From positions 1 through 64,000 of the forward strand of contig NZ_JAQMUE010000082.1 in the NCBI RefSeq assembly GCF_028330985.1: a DNA stretch of 64,000 bases. The letters are read 5' to 3'. The notes beneath the pieces were generated by a model, which had not been told where the DNA came from, did not search any database, and worked only from the letters and a program-made list of their open reading frames with translations. Source of the stretch: Roseofilum reptotaenium CS-1145 (GTDB taxonomy: Bacteria; Cyanobacteriota; Cyanobacteriia; Cyanobacteriales; Desertifilaceae). Position 1 is the stretch's first letter; each line of letters opens with the position of its first letter. The translations under genes were made by a program, and so were the position numbers. Shown piece by piece: positions 8,869 through 17,839 of this stretch.

Positions 8869-9780
8869 TTAAGTCCCGGTGGGAACCGATCGCAACAACC
8901 GCTCGATAATCACCCTCGCTTGTCGTCCTCCGGCCGGAATCATGCGATGACATAGTACGTGGGGAGCTAAAAACTTGACATCATCGGGGGTGACATAATC
9001 GCGGTTTTCCAGGAAGGCAAGGGCTTGGCTGGCTCGTTGTAGGGAGATCGCCCCCCTGGGACTCACCCCTAACGTAATCTCTTCATCTTCACGGGTTGCG
9101 CGCACCAAATCCACAATATATTGCTGTAAGGGCACTTCCACCTTTACTTGCAAACACTCATTTTGCAGTGTCTTTACTTCCGCCAGAGAAATACAAGGTT
9201 TTAAGCGATCGACCGGTTTTGATCCCGAATGTTGTTGCAACATCTTTAACTCTTCCGATTCCGTGGGATAACCCAGAGAAAACGACAACGCAAACCGATC
9301 CATTTGCGCTTCCGGTAAGGGAAATGTGCCTTGATATTCCACCGGGTTTTGCGTCGCAATCACAAAAAAGGGAGACTCTAGAGTATGGGAAACCCCATCC
9401 ACAGTTACCTGCTGTTCTTCCATCACCTCCAAGAGCGCTGACTGGGTACGAGGAGTGGCGCGGTTAATCTCGTCGGTGAGCAGCACATTGGCAAAAATTG
9501 GCCCTGACATAAACTTAAATTCCCCCGTATTTGGGTTCCAGATATTGGTTCCGGTAATATCACTAGGGAGCAGATCGGGGGTACATTGAATCCGTTGAAA
9601 CTTACCATCGATCGAACGAGCTAAGGATTTAGCCAGTAAGGTTTTTCCTACTCCAGGAACATCTTCTAAAAGGGCATGACCTCCAGATAAAAGGGCTACA
9701 AGTACGAGACGAATTGGATCGTTTTTACCGACGATCGCTTGATTCAGGTTATCGATTAATTGCTGGATATGCTCTCTCAT
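8869..9780 (-). CDS. MoxR-family AAA+ ATPase
   Basis: 303 residues. Walker A is GVGKT (about 43-47), Walker B is LLTDEINRA, and the sensor and arginine-finger region follows IATQNPVEYQGTFPLPEAQMD. These are hallmarks of MoxR AAA+ ATPases, which act as chaperones that help metal or cofactor insertion or complex assembly, often with vWA-domain partners. The length is normal for the family. No vWA or DUF58 partner gene is adjacent, which is common in cyanobacteria. The promoter must lie in the 111-base gap shared with the divergent CPBP protease gene. Confidence 0.9.
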   Translation of the reverse strand: MREHIQQLIDNLNQAIVGKNDPIRLVLVALLSGGHALLEDVPGVGKTLLAKSLARSIDGKFQRIQCTPDLLPSDITGTNIWNPNTGEFKFMSGPIFANVLLTDEINRATPRTQSALLEVMEEQQVTVDGVSHTLESPFFVIATQNPVEYQGTFPLPEAQMDRFALSFSLGYPTESEELKMLQQHSGSKPVDRLKPCISLAEVKTLQNECLQVKVEVPLQQYIVDLVRATREDEEITLGVSPRGAISLQRASQALAFLENRDYVTPDDVKFLAPHVLCHRMIPAGGRQARVIIERLLRSVPTGT

Positions 9781-9891
9781 CCGCTTACTTACTCCCCAAG
9801 CTTATTGTTTATAGAATAGCTTGGTTTCGATCCAGGATGTCTAGAATACTCCGGTACAATGGGATCTTGCCATCCCACCTAGAAGTGTTCT

Positions 9892-11439
9892 ATGACCTCT
9901 GAAAAGCAACCTCTAACCATTAAGCGAATTGGGCTATTGTTCTTAACGGCGATCGCCCTTAGCCTGATTACCCTCTTTTTGTATAACAGTTGGAGTCAAC
10001 CCCAGTTTCAAGGTCAGTTAGAACTCTATCAGACCAATTTACTCCTGAATTCGTCTGTGTGGAAGGGGGAAAATTTAACCCCCCAAGCCCAAGGGGTGTT
10101 GCGTCAAACGCTGATCGGAGTTGAACCGGTGTCAACGGCGATCGCCCAATATGAGGATGCTCAAAAAGATAGCCAAAATCATCTGGAGAAAACGCAACAG
10201 CAACTCACCGAGTTAAACCAGCAACCGGTAGCAAATCCGACTCAAGAGACCCTCCTAAAACAGGCGATCGCCTCTACACAAGAGAGTTTAGAAAAGATTA
10301 ATCTTAATTTAGGTCTGTTAAAAACCCAGGCGGATCGAGTTCCAGAGGCTTTGCAATTATGGCAAAAATTAGCCGATGCTCCTCAATCTTTTACCGGAGA
10401 TACAGCACAGGCTTTAATCGGGTTATGGGAAGAGCCGCCCCAGATTCTCTCAGATGCCCCATTGATGTTGGATCTGGAGTTATCGGGATGGTTTCGTTAT
10501 CAGGCATTATCACAACTGTATGAGATCCAGGGTGACGCATTAGCGTTAAGGGAGTTGGAGAGTCAGCAACAGGAAATCGCGTTTCAAGGGATTCGTAAAC
10601 TGCTGATTGTGGCTGGGGTGCAGTCAGTGGGAATATTCTTAGGAACTGCCTTATTGGTGCTAGTCGTACTGCAATGGATCATTCAACGGAAAGAGTCTTG
10701 GTTATCTCAAAATCAGGGGGTTAGCGAAGTCCCCTGGAATTGGGACACTATCTTGTTAGTCTTAGTCGCGGGATTTTTCTTCATTGGCCAATTGATTTCG
10801 CCAGTCATTTTCCGGGAATTCTTAAGTCTATTTTCCTTTACTCGTGGCAGTGGAGTTCGCGCCGATGCCATTATTATTTTAATGTCTTACTTGGTGAGTA
10901 GTGCTGGAGCATTAGGGATTTTATATGTGGCGGTGAATCCCTTTAAACCCTTACCACAAAACTGGTTTAAGTTTGAAGTTAAAACTTCAGGTATAGTGTG
11001 GGGAATAGGGGGATTTCTAGTTGCTATTCCCGTGGTGTTATTGGTATCTTTAATCAATCAAATTCTATGGCAAGGTCAAGGGGGTAGCAATCCAATTTTA
11101 CCGTTAGCGCTGCAAGGGAATGATTGGGTTGCGATCGCCTGTTTTGCCTTTACCGCCTCTGTTGCGGCACCAGTCTTTGAAGAAATTATGTTTCGCGGTT
11201 TCCTACTTCCATCCCTCACCCGCTATGTTCCAGCATGGTTAGCGATTACGTTGAGTGGGTTTGTTTTTGCGATCGCTCACCTGAGTCTATCAGAAATCAT
11301 TCCCCTCGCCACCTTAGGTATAATTATGGGAATAGTTTATAGCCGTTCCGGCAACTTACTTGCGCCCATTCTCCTCCATAGTTTATGGAATGGGAATACC
11401 CTGTTAAGTTTATTTCTCCTAGGCAGTAGTCTTTCTTGA
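9892..11439 (+). CDS. CPBP-family intramembrane metalloprotease (CAAX protease-like)
   Basis: 515 residues. There is one N-terminal membrane helix (about 11-30), a long polar part with a probable coiled coil (residues 85-145), and then several membrane helices. The catalytic motifs of the CPBP/Abi family are in the last 90 residues: EEIMFR (E430, E431, R435), H463 in AHLSLSE, and HSLWN with H496 and N500. These residues form the metal site in the Rce1-like fold. The large N-terminal extension is typical of the cyanobacterial subgroup. The substrate is unknown. The ATG at 9892 is followed by the membrane helix and the gene seems monocistronic. Confidence 0.88.
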   Translation: MTSEKQPLTIKRIGLLFLTAIALSLITLFLYNSWSQPQFQGQLELYQTNLLLNSSVWKGENLTPQAQGVLRQTLIGVEPVSTAIAQYEDAQKDSQNHLEKTQQQLTELNQQPVANPTQETLLKQAIASTQESLEKINLNLGLLKTQADRVPEALQLWQKLADAPQSFTGDTAQALIGLWEEPPQILSDAPLMLDLELSGWFRYQALSQLYEIQGDALALRELESQQQEIAFQGIRKLLIVAGVQSVGIFLGTALLVLVVLQWIIQRKESWLSQNQGVSEVPWNWDTILLVLVAGFFFIGQLISPVIFREFLSLFSFTRGSGVRADAIIILMSYLVSSAGALGILYVAVNPFKPLPQNWFKFEVKTSGIVWGIGGFLVAIPVVLLVSLINQILWQGQGGSNPILPLALQGNDWVAIACFAFTASVAAPVFEEIMFRGFLLPSLTRYVPAWLAITLSGFVFAIAHLSLSEIIPLATLGIIMGIVYSRSGNLLAPILLHSLWNGNTLLSLFLLGSSLS

Positions 11440-11449
11440 CTTGATATAT

Positions 11450-11508
11450 ACTAGATTTAGTGAATATGTTGTATCGGTTAAATGATAGATATTATTTTCA
11501 CTAGATCT
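11450..11508. promoter_or_regulatory. Candidate promoter/operator region of the parDE-type operon
   Basis: ACTAGAT occurs at 11450-11456 and again at 11500-11506. TAGTGAATA (11458-11466) and TATTTTCACTA (11493-11503) form an imperfect inverted repeat. The region lies 30-90 bases before the antitoxin gene, where ParD-type autoregulation usually acts. This is a pattern-based guess. Confidence 0.3.
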
Positions 11509-11536
11509 ATTTTGATTGAACGGGTAAATTGTTGTC

Positions 11537-11815
11537 ATGAATATCGTTTTAAGTCCAGAACAAAAACAATTCATTGAATCTCAAATCAAGAAAGGAAAGT
11601 ATCTGAATAGTCAAGAGCTAATTAACAAAGCTTTGCAATTATTAGAAAAACAAGATCGAGAATATGAAAGATGGATTGAAGATACTCGCAAAAAAGTTGT
11701 TGTTGGAATTGAACAATTAGAAAAAGGAGAAAAAATGGATGGGGAAGTTGTGGTGGCACAATTGCAAAATAAATTTAAGCAAATGCGGGAAGGTGTAATG
11801 GATGAAGAGGTATAG
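11537..11815 (+). CDS. ParD-like (ribbon-helix-helix) antitoxin
   Basis: 92 residues. The start MNIVLSPEQKQFIESQIKKG and the following helix (LNSQELINKALQLLEKQ) match the short ribbon-helix-helix domain of type II antitoxins of the ParD/CopG class. The C-terminal half is charged and would wrap around the toxin. Its last 14 bases overlap the start of the next gene, the typical arrangement of a toxin-antitoxin operon with the antitoxin first. It should bind its own promoter together with the toxin. Confidence 0.8.
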   Translation: MNIVLSPEQKQFIESQIKKGKYLNSQELINKALQLLEKQDREYERWIEDTRKKVVVGIEQLEKGEKMDGEVVVAQLQNKFKQMREGVMDEEV

Positions 11816-12104
11816 TATTTCTCAAGAAGCGATTCAAGATCTTGATGAGATTTCTGACTATTTAGCCAGTTTTAGTATTGAAGCCGGTGAACAGTTTATT
11901 CAGAAATTTACTGAAAAATGTAGGCACTTAGTAAGGTTTCCTAATATGGGGAAGAACTACCCTGAAATTATGCCTAACTTAAAGGGTCTTATTTTGGATA
12001 ATTATCTGGTTTTCTATCAAATCAAATTAGAAGAAGTGGAAATTGTGAGGGTTGTGAGTGGATATCGAGATTTAGAATCTGTCTTTGTAGATGATGACAC
12101 TTAA
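11802..12104 (+). CDS. ParE/RelE-family toxin
   Basis: 100 residues. The sequence SQEAIQDLDEISDYLASFSI, the RFPNMGKNYPEI region and LVFYQIKLEEVEIVRVVSG have the order and spacing of ParE/RelE-fold toxins: two N-terminal helices, then a four-stranded sheet with a basic and aromatic C-terminal strand. ParE proteins poison DNA gyrase and RelE proteins cut mRNA; the sequence alone does not decide between them. The reading frame overlaps that of the antitoxin by 14 bases. Confidence 0.8.
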   Translation: MKRYSISQEAIQDLDEISDYLASFSIEAGEQFIQKFTEKCRHLVRFPNMGKNYPEIMPNLKGLILDNYLVFYQIKLEEVEIVRVVSGYRDLESVFVDDDT

Positions 12105-12293
12105 GCAGAGTCGAAACCAGAGCGTCGGGGAGTAACGCTGACACCATTTCTCCATAATATTGCGCTTAATGAGAAGGTCAGACAATTGTTCCCACAGAAA
12201 ACATTAGTTGCAAGATTAAACAGAAATGGTATGACTCCGTGAGAGGATCGTCGATCGGCAAGTTATTCCCCAAAACAATCAGCTTGATACTGT

Positions 12294-13685
12294 CTATGAT
12301 GACCCATGATTGTCTAATCCGTAATGTTCTAAGATCGCTTTCACTACCCGATCCAAACCTACAGAATGGGATGCTTTAAATAAAATGCGATCGCCAGGTT
12401 GCATGAATTCTTTAAGTCGTTCAATCAAGGATTCCTGGGTACTATAGACTTCACAGGGCATCTTGCGGATACCCTCGTTAATACCTTCTACATCTTGGTC
12501 ATCTTGTAAGACCATCATTCTATCTAAGGATGGCAGTTGTTCTGCCCATTCTCCCAATTGGCGATGATATTCAAAGGAATTCTCGCCTAATTCTTTCATG
12601 GCTCCCAAGACGGCGATGTGGCGATATCCTGGAGTTTGATCCAATAACTCTAAGGCGGCTTTCATGGATTCTATGCCTGCATTATAGGTTTCATCAAGCA
12701 GGACGATATCATTCGGTAAAACATAGCGTCCCGATCGCCCGCTGGGTAAAGTTACAGATAATCCGGCTTGTAGTGGCTTCCAGTCTAATCCTAAAACCTT
12801 AGCCACGGCGATCGCGGCCAGATAATTAGATGCATTATGACGGCCCGGAAGCGGTAAGGGTAAGCGTACTCCTTCTAACTCCAAGGTTTCTGTATCGATC
12901 AATTTTCCCTGACAGTCCCCTGCACTCAATCCATAGGTCAGGGTTTGACCCGACCACACTCGATCCGCCGTTGCCAGTAATCTCTCATTATCAGCATTTA
13001 AAATTGCTACTGAGTCTTTCGGCATTTTTTCGAGTAATTCACATTTTGCTTCGGCGATCGCCTGTTCTGACCCCAGCAGACCAATATGAGCAGTGCCCAC
13101 ATTTACAATCACCCCAATTGTCGGCTCGGCCAACTCCGAAAGCAAAGCGATTTGCCCCCGACCCCGCATAGCCATTTCCAGCACCGCATAGTTATGAGTC
13201 CCTGATAATTCCAAGAGTGTTTTTGGCACCCCTATCTCGTTATTAAAATTTTTTTGCGTTTTGAGAATTTTTTTGGTATAATTACTGTCTTTGAGGTGGG
13301 CTAAAACAGCAGCAATTAATTCTTTTGTAGTAGTTTTGCCACAAGATCCAGTGACCGCAATCACTGGAATATCGAACGTCCTTCTCCACCAACTGCCTAC
13401 AGTTTGATAGGCAACCAATGTATCTTCAACTACAAGTTGAAGACCCCCATCGGGAACAGGAGTATCGACAATAGAGACAACTGCGCCCTTGGCGATCGCC
13501 TGGTCAACAAAATCATGACCATTAAAGGTTTCCCCCCGCAAAGCCACAAAAACCGATCCAGGAACCAGAGAACGAGTATCAGTCGAAATACCTGTCACTT
13601 CTAACGTCTGGTCTAATTGTGGCTCATGGATTACCGTAGCCCCTAGAACATCAATTAACTGGGCAAGGGTGACCTGAAATGTCAT
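12294..13685 (-). CDS. murF: UDP-N-acetylmuramoyl-tripeptide--D-alanyl-D-alanine ligase
   Basis: 463 residues. This is the last cytoplasmic Mur ligase of peptidoglycan synthesis, joining D-Ala-D-Ala to the UDP-MurNAc tripeptide with ATP. The ATP-binding motif VTGSCGKTTTKE lies at about 111-122. The central domain has NFNNEIGVPKTLLEL and MAMRGRGQI, and the C-terminal domain begins around LPSGRSGR. The length is normal for the family. The start ATG at 13685 precedes the usual LAQLIDVLGA N-terminus. It is isolated from other mur genes, as is common in cyanobacteria. Confidence 0.95.
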   Translation of the reverse strand: MTFQVTLAQLIDVLGATVIHEPQLDQTLEVTGISTDTRSLVPGSVFVALRGETFNGHDFVDQAIAKGAVVSIVDTPVPDGGLQLVVEDTLVAYQTVGSWWRRTFDIPVIAVTGSCGKTTTKELIAAVLAHLKDSNYTKKILKTQKNFNNEIGVPKTLLELSGTHNYAVLEMAMRGRGQIALLSELAEPTIGVIVNVGTAHIGLLGSEQAIAEAKCELLEKMPKDSVAILNADNERLLATADRVWSGQTLTYGLSAGDCQGKLIDTETLELEGVRLPLPLPGRHNASNYLAAIAVAKVLGLDWKPLQAGLSVTLPSGRSGRYVLPNDIVLLDETYNAGIESMKAALELLDQTPGYRHIAVLGAMKELGENSFEYHRQLGEWAEQLPSLDRMMVLQDDQDVEGINEGIRKMPCEVYSTQESLIERLKEFMQPGDRILFKASHSVGLDRVVKAILEHYGLDNHGSS

Positions 13686-13903
13686 GATGACCTAACTATT
13701 CCTCTAAGCAATACACTTTGTTGTCCTTCATTGCTGAAGTCTTAATTTCCAGGATACCTCATAAATTCACTGAAGTTTTACAGAAAACTCGGATCAAGAG
13801 GAGGTACTTTACCAAAACTTTAAAAAAAACGCTCTCAATTGCCGGTCAATTATAGAGGAGAATTATTGGGAGTCTATCATTTGATCTCTCAAATGCACCG
13901 ATT

Positions 13904-14065
13904 GATCGGGGTTTATCCCGATCTAGGGCAGATAGATGCTCTTTCAAAATTCCCAGAATTAACGGATGCAGGGTGACCCCATTCAGGGGGAAAATAGGGG
14001 ATAATAAGAGTTATATAATTTACGGACAAGAAAAACGAAGGGTTCCCAGATCTTAATTGGGAACC
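13904..14065 (+). other. Structured leader before the 14193 gene
   Basis: The 507-base gap between murF and the next gene has no coding frame I trust. It contains two clear hairpins: GATCGGG/CCCGATC (13904-13910 with 13917-13923) and GGTTCCCA/TGGGAACC (14041-14048 with 14058-14065). Neither is followed by a proper T run, so they look more like leader structure than terminators. They lie on the side of the plus-strand gene, which has its own AGGGGGA ribosome site before its ATG. Confidence 0.4.
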
Positions 14066-14192
14066 ATCCATATACTGAAATAGAATAGATGAAAGAATAG
14101 ATAAACCTATAGAGGCAAGGTCTCGATCGTATTGAGTAAAGCACGAAAGGGGATAACCCCCATATATATATTCAAATCTAGGGGGATATACA

Positions 14193-15476
14193 ATGAACAG
14201 GCGAACAACCACTGCTTATAACCAATCCAACCGAATTGCTCAAGAACAGGTGATCTATGAGCATCTCCTCGAATGTGTCCAAGCAGAAACCCCCGAGCAA
14301 CTCGTTGATCGATTCCGGACATTATTTATCAATGGACTCGGATACGATAATCAAGAAGTAGTCACTGCCTTAAACGCCCTAACCTCGGCTAAAGGGGCAG
14401 AAGAGGACTTCAAATTTGTCATTAACCGCTGTTGTCATATTCTAATTAACCAGTGGCGAACCTATCCCCAACATCAAAATAGCATTCCGGATTTAGTCCA
14501 CCTATTCGATCGCAGCAGTAAGGGACTCAATGGTGGATTCACCCAAATGCGCTCCGTTCGTCGTCTGCGCTCTTTAGTTCAAGACTTTACAAACACAGAA
14601 CAATATGTAACGCTCTCTCGGTTAGCGGAAGTCTTTAGCGCCACACCCAAGCCAGCAGGGGATCAGGTTCCTCTGAAACAGCTTATTCACCGCTATCCCT
14701 ATCTCTATTCCCACTGCATGTTAAGCGACCAAAGCAGTTCAGAGCAACAGAATACGGTCAGACAAGTCCAAACTCAAATGCAACAAAAATTTGAGAAAAA
14801 CCTGTCCCAATATGTTACCTATCGAGTTCGGCAAAGCCAGATGCTGCGCTTATGTTCCCCAGAAAAAGCCAAACGACTGGTCAAACCAGAAGAAAATCCT
14901 ACTCTATTGAGCGATCGCGAATTAGTCGGCGCACTCAAACACTATATTGGTAAAGTTGAAGGATCATATACTCACCAAGACTTAGCTCAATCCTTTATCA
15001 CCCATACCCATCAAGTTAGAACCTTCAGAGAGTACAAAGACAGTCTTTATGAATATCTCTCAACCTCCATCGAATCCAGCTATGGTCAACGGAAGTTTAA
15101 TCAACAACTCTACGAGCATCTCAGTAATACCCTCCCCCAAAGCGACGATCAAAAACCAAGTGATTTCCTCACAATCCGTACTTGTAGTCAACTTTTAAAC
15201 TTTATGATAGTTCAAGGGCAACAGAACCCTCAACACTATACCTTTATTGACCTCCTCTCCAATAACGGTCCCACAGCCACCATTGGACTATTGCTCAAAA
15301 TTGTCCTAGTCTGCCGTAAAGTCAAACCCTACTTAGAAAAGCGCCTCGCTATCCTCTATAACCACTATGAAAACTCCACGAAGTCCACTGTTTCTTGGTT
15401 GGTTCATGCTCTAGAACATATGAATGTCGCCCTAAGTACCAACTTCGGTAAAGTCGATCTCTCGATTATCCGTTAA
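14193..15476 (+). CDS. Conserved cyanobacterial protein of unknown function
   Basis: 427 residues, mostly alpha-helical, soluble, without signal peptide or membrane helices. I believe similar proteins of about this size exist in many filamentous cyanobacteria, but I know no function. Visible landmarks are INRCCHILINQW near residue 87, a serine- and glutamine-rich linker near 180-200, and a highly regular helical C-terminus (IVLVCRKVKPYLEKRLAILY). No nucleotide-binding or catalytic motif is apparent. The repeated-helix look suggests a scaffold. An AGGGGGA ribosome site about 9 bases before the ATG supports the start, and a long structured leader precedes it. Confidence 0.7.
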   Translation: MNRRTTTAYNQSNRIAQEQVIYEHLLECVQAETPEQLVDRFRTLFINGLGYDNQEVVTALNALTSAKGAEEDFKFVINRCCHILINQWRTYPQHQNSIPDLVHLFDRSSKGLNGGFTQMRSVRRLRSLVQDFTNTEQYVTLSRLAEVFSATPKPAGDQVPLKQLIHRYPYLYSHCMLSDQSSSEQQNTVRQVQTQMQQKFEKNLSQYVTYRVRQSQMLRLCSPEKAKRLVKPEENPTLLSDRELVGALKHYIGKVEGSYTHQDLAQSFITHTHQVRTFREYKDSLYEYLSTSIESSYGQRKFNQQLYEHLSNTLPQSDDQKPSDFLTIRTCSQLLNFMIVQGQQNPQHYTFIDLLSNNGPTATIGLLLKIVLVCRKVKPYLEKRLAILYNHYENSTKSTVSWLVHALEHMNVALSTNFGKVDLSIIR

Positions 15477-15546
15477 ACTGAGGGATTGGGCGATCGCCCA
15501 AAAAAACAGTCCGATCAGCAAGCGTACACTTACTAGCGCAAATCAC

Positions 15547-15571
15547 TAGGGAATGGGGAATAGGGAATAGG
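15547..15571. repeat. Heptamer repeat array (GGGAATA type)
   Basis: Three to four tandem copies of the heptamer GGGAATA/GGGGAAT. It is one of several such arrays in gaps of this window, resembling the short tandemly repeated repetitive (STRR) sequences known from cyanobacteria. Confidence 0.6.
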
Positions 15572-15714
15572 ATTGTGGTACATGACTTTGGGGATTCGGT
15601 ATCGTACTCCATAACATCGCAAAGCGCTTTCTCCTGCTTAGTTTGGGTTTGTAGATATCAGTTCGTCTAAAATGGAGTTAGGTCATCCAAGCCATGGGAA
15701 ATCTATAAAAACGT

Positions 15715-16284
15715 ATGGTTGCGCTCCCTAAATCCTATTTTATCAGTCCAGAAGAGTATCTGGAAATCGAAGAACAGAATACCATCAGACATGAATATAT
15801 TGATGGTCAAATGTATGCCATGTCAGGAGGCACTGATAGCCATAATGTGATTGGTGGTAATTTGTATATGTTGCTCCGCAATCATTTACGAGGAACGGAT
15901 TGTCAGGTCTATTTCAACGATGTAAAGGCACAGATAGAAAAACAGAATCGGTTTTACTATCCCGATTTGATGGTTACTTGCGATCCGAGGGATCGGGAAA
16001 CTCCGCTGTATAAGCGATTTCCTAAATTAATTGTGGAGGTGTTATCTCCCAGTACAGAAGGATTCGATCGCGGGGATAAATTTAATGATTATCAAACCTT
16101 GGAGACGTTGGAAGAATATGTGCTAGTGAACACAAAACAGCAGCGAGTAGATATTTTCCGTCGCCAGGGCAAACAGCAGTGGTCTTTTCAATCCTATACC
16201 CAAGAGTCGGGAACATTTGCACTACAGAGTTTAGGGTTAGAGGTGTCTTTTGAACCATTGTACGAAGATGCGGGGATTGATTAA
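15715..16284 (+). CDS. Uma2-family endonuclease (DUF820)
   Basis: 189 residues. The order ISPEEYLEIEE, RHEYIDGQMYAMSGG, YPDLMVTCDP, LIVEVLSPST and EYVLVN is that of the Uma2/DUF820 family, which has a PD-(D/E)XK nuclease fold: the Asp of YPDLMV and the Glu of VEVLSPST are the metal-site residues. These proteins are extremely expanded in cyanobacteria; some are linked to mobile elements, but the biological role is unknown. The gene is monocistronic. A second, divergent paralogue is at 58925. Confidence 0.85.
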   Translation: MVALPKSYFISPEEYLEIEEQNTIRHEYIDGQMYAMSGGTDSHNVIGGNLYMLLRNHLRGTDCQVYFNDVKAQIEKQNRFYYPDLMVTCDPRDRETPLYKRFPKLIVEVLSPSTEGFDRGDKFNDYQTLETLEEYVLVNTKQQRVDIFRRQGKQQWSFQSYTQESGTFALQSLGLEVSFEPLYEDAGID

Positions 16285-16373
16285 AAATCAACAATTTTCA
16301 AGTCGGCGGCAGCCGAAACAATTAACCGGTAGTGGCAAGTTTAGGGAATTAATTTTTTATTTTTAATTGATCC

Positions 16374-17783
16374 ATGAGTGCAGCAGATTTTGAGCAAGAA
16401 CTGGAACAAACCGTTCTGAGTTTCGCCGATATTCAAGCGGAATTAAACTATAAACAGGCCACGGAATCTTTACAGTCCTTGGTGTCAAATTTAGATTTGA
16501 GCCATTCAGAACGGTCAGGTCTAGAAGCAGAAATTGAAGATTTACAAGGAATGCTCGACAAGTTAGAACAAAGTCGGGTACAAATTGCTGTGTTTGGTTT
16601 GGTGGGACGGGGTAAATCTTCAGTGCTGAATGCACTGTTAGGAGATCAAGTGTTTGAAACCGGCCCCATCCATGGAGTTACTCGCGCTATTCATGGAGCG
16701 TCCTGGGAAGTTTGCGATCAACAGGAGTCAGAGTTAGTACGGGTGACCATTGGTCATCAAGGACAGGCCCAAATTCAGCTCATAGATACGCCAGGAATTG
16801 ATGAGGTCAATGGTCAGCAGCGAGCGGCTCTTGCTCACGAGGTGGCGAAGCAGTCAGACTTAATTTTATTCGTGATTGCTGGGGATATGACCCAGGTAGA
16901 ATACGAAGCTTTGTCCCTCTTGCGAGCCGAGAGTAAGCCGATTTTGCTGGTGTTTAATAAGATCGATCAATATCCGGATACTGACCGGATGATGATTTAT
17001 GAAAAAATTCGCGATGAACGGGTGAAGGAGTTATTGTCCCCAGACGAAATTGTGATGGCGGCTGCTTGTCCGTTGGTTCCAGAAGGGGTGCTACAGCCGG
17101 ATGGCAGTTTGGGGGTGAAACTGGTGCGGGGAGAACCGCAAGTGGAGGATTTGAAACTAAAGATTTTGGAATTGCTCGATCGCGAAGGCAAGTCTTTAGT
17201 CGCGTTAAATACCATGCTCTACGCCGATACGGTGAATGAGCGGTTAGTCCAACGAAAGATGGAAATTCGGGAGGGGAAGGGGAATCAAATCATCTGGAAT
17301 TCGGTGAGGGTCAAGGGATTAGCCATCGCTCTAAATCCAGTTACGGCGATCGATTTACTCAGTGCAGCGATCGTTGATGTGGTCATGATCCTGAATTTAT
17401 CTAAGCTCTATGGTATACAGATGACCCAACAAGGGGCTTTGAATTTACTCCAAAAAATTGCGATCGCCATGGGAGGCATTAGCGCGGGAGAACTCTTCGC
17501 CAACCTGGGACTCAGTAGCCTCAAAGGTCTACTCGGTTTAGCGACTCCCGTGACGGGAGGAGTTGCCTTAGCACCCTATTTATCTGTCGCTATCAGTCAA
17601 GCGGCTATTTCTGCCCTATCTTCCTATGGCATTGGCCAAGTGACGAAAGAATATTTAGCCAATGGTGCATCCTGGGGCCCGGATGGGCCAAAAGCAGTCG
17701 TTAGCCGCATTTTATCGGGCTTAGATGAGAGTTCTATTTTAAATCGGATTAAGGAGGAATTATGGACAAAACTCCATAATTAG
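16374..17783 (+). CDS. Dynamin/Era-like GTPase with C-terminal DUF697 membrane region
   Basis: 469 residues. G1 is GLVGRGKSS (about 75-83), G3 is DTPGID and G4 is NKID, so it is a TRAFAC-class GTPase of the HSR1/YeeP-like type. Residues 30-72 are helical and likely coiled. The C-terminal 170 residues contain hydrophobic segments (IALNPVTAIDLLSAAIVDVV and a Gly/Ala-rich stretch) matching DUF697, which associates with the inner or thylakoid membrane. The role is probably membrane or envelope organisation but is not established. ATG 16374 follows an AT-rich spacer without a strong ribosome site. Confidence 0.8.
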   Translation: MSAADFEQELEQTVLSFADIQAELNYKQATESLQSLVSNLDLSHSERSGLEAEIEDLQGMLDKLEQSRVQIAVFGLVGRGKSSVLNALLGDQVFETGPIHGVTRAIHGASWEVCDQQESELVRVTIGHQGQAQIQLIDTPGIDEVNGQQRAALAHEVAKQSDLILFVIAGDMTQVEYEALSLLRAESKPILLVFNKIDQYPDTDRMMIYEKIRDERVKELLSPDEIVMAAACPLVPEGVLQPDGSLGVKLVRGEPQVEDLKLKILELLDREGKSLVALNTMLYADTVNERLVQRKMEIREGKGNQIIWNSVRVKGLAIALNPVTAIDLLSAAIVDVVMILNLSKLYGIQMTQQGALNLLQKIAIAMGGISAGELFANLGLSSLKGLLGLATPVTGGVALAPYLSVAISQAAISALSSYGIGQVTKEYLANGASWGPDGPKAVVSRILSGLDESSILNRIKEELWTKLHN

Positions 17784-17803
17784 GGTTTGCTGAAAAATGG
17801 TTT

Positions 17804-17839
17804 ACCCATTACCCATTACCCATTACCGCGCGCAGCGCT
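17804..17839. repeat. CCCATTA heptamer array plus small GC hairpin
   Basis: Tandem ACCCATT units (17804-17827) run into a GC palindrome around CGCGCAGCGC that ends directly at the stop codon of the minus-strand gene at 17840. The same arrangement, heptamers then a small palindrome touching a minus-strand stop codon, occurs at 230-320 and 26938-27029. Confidence 0.6.

Noticed and set aside
13913-14212. 99-codon minus-strand frame over the leader of the 14193 gene
   Set aside because: Overlaps the start of a real gene, has low-complexity composition and no family resemblance.
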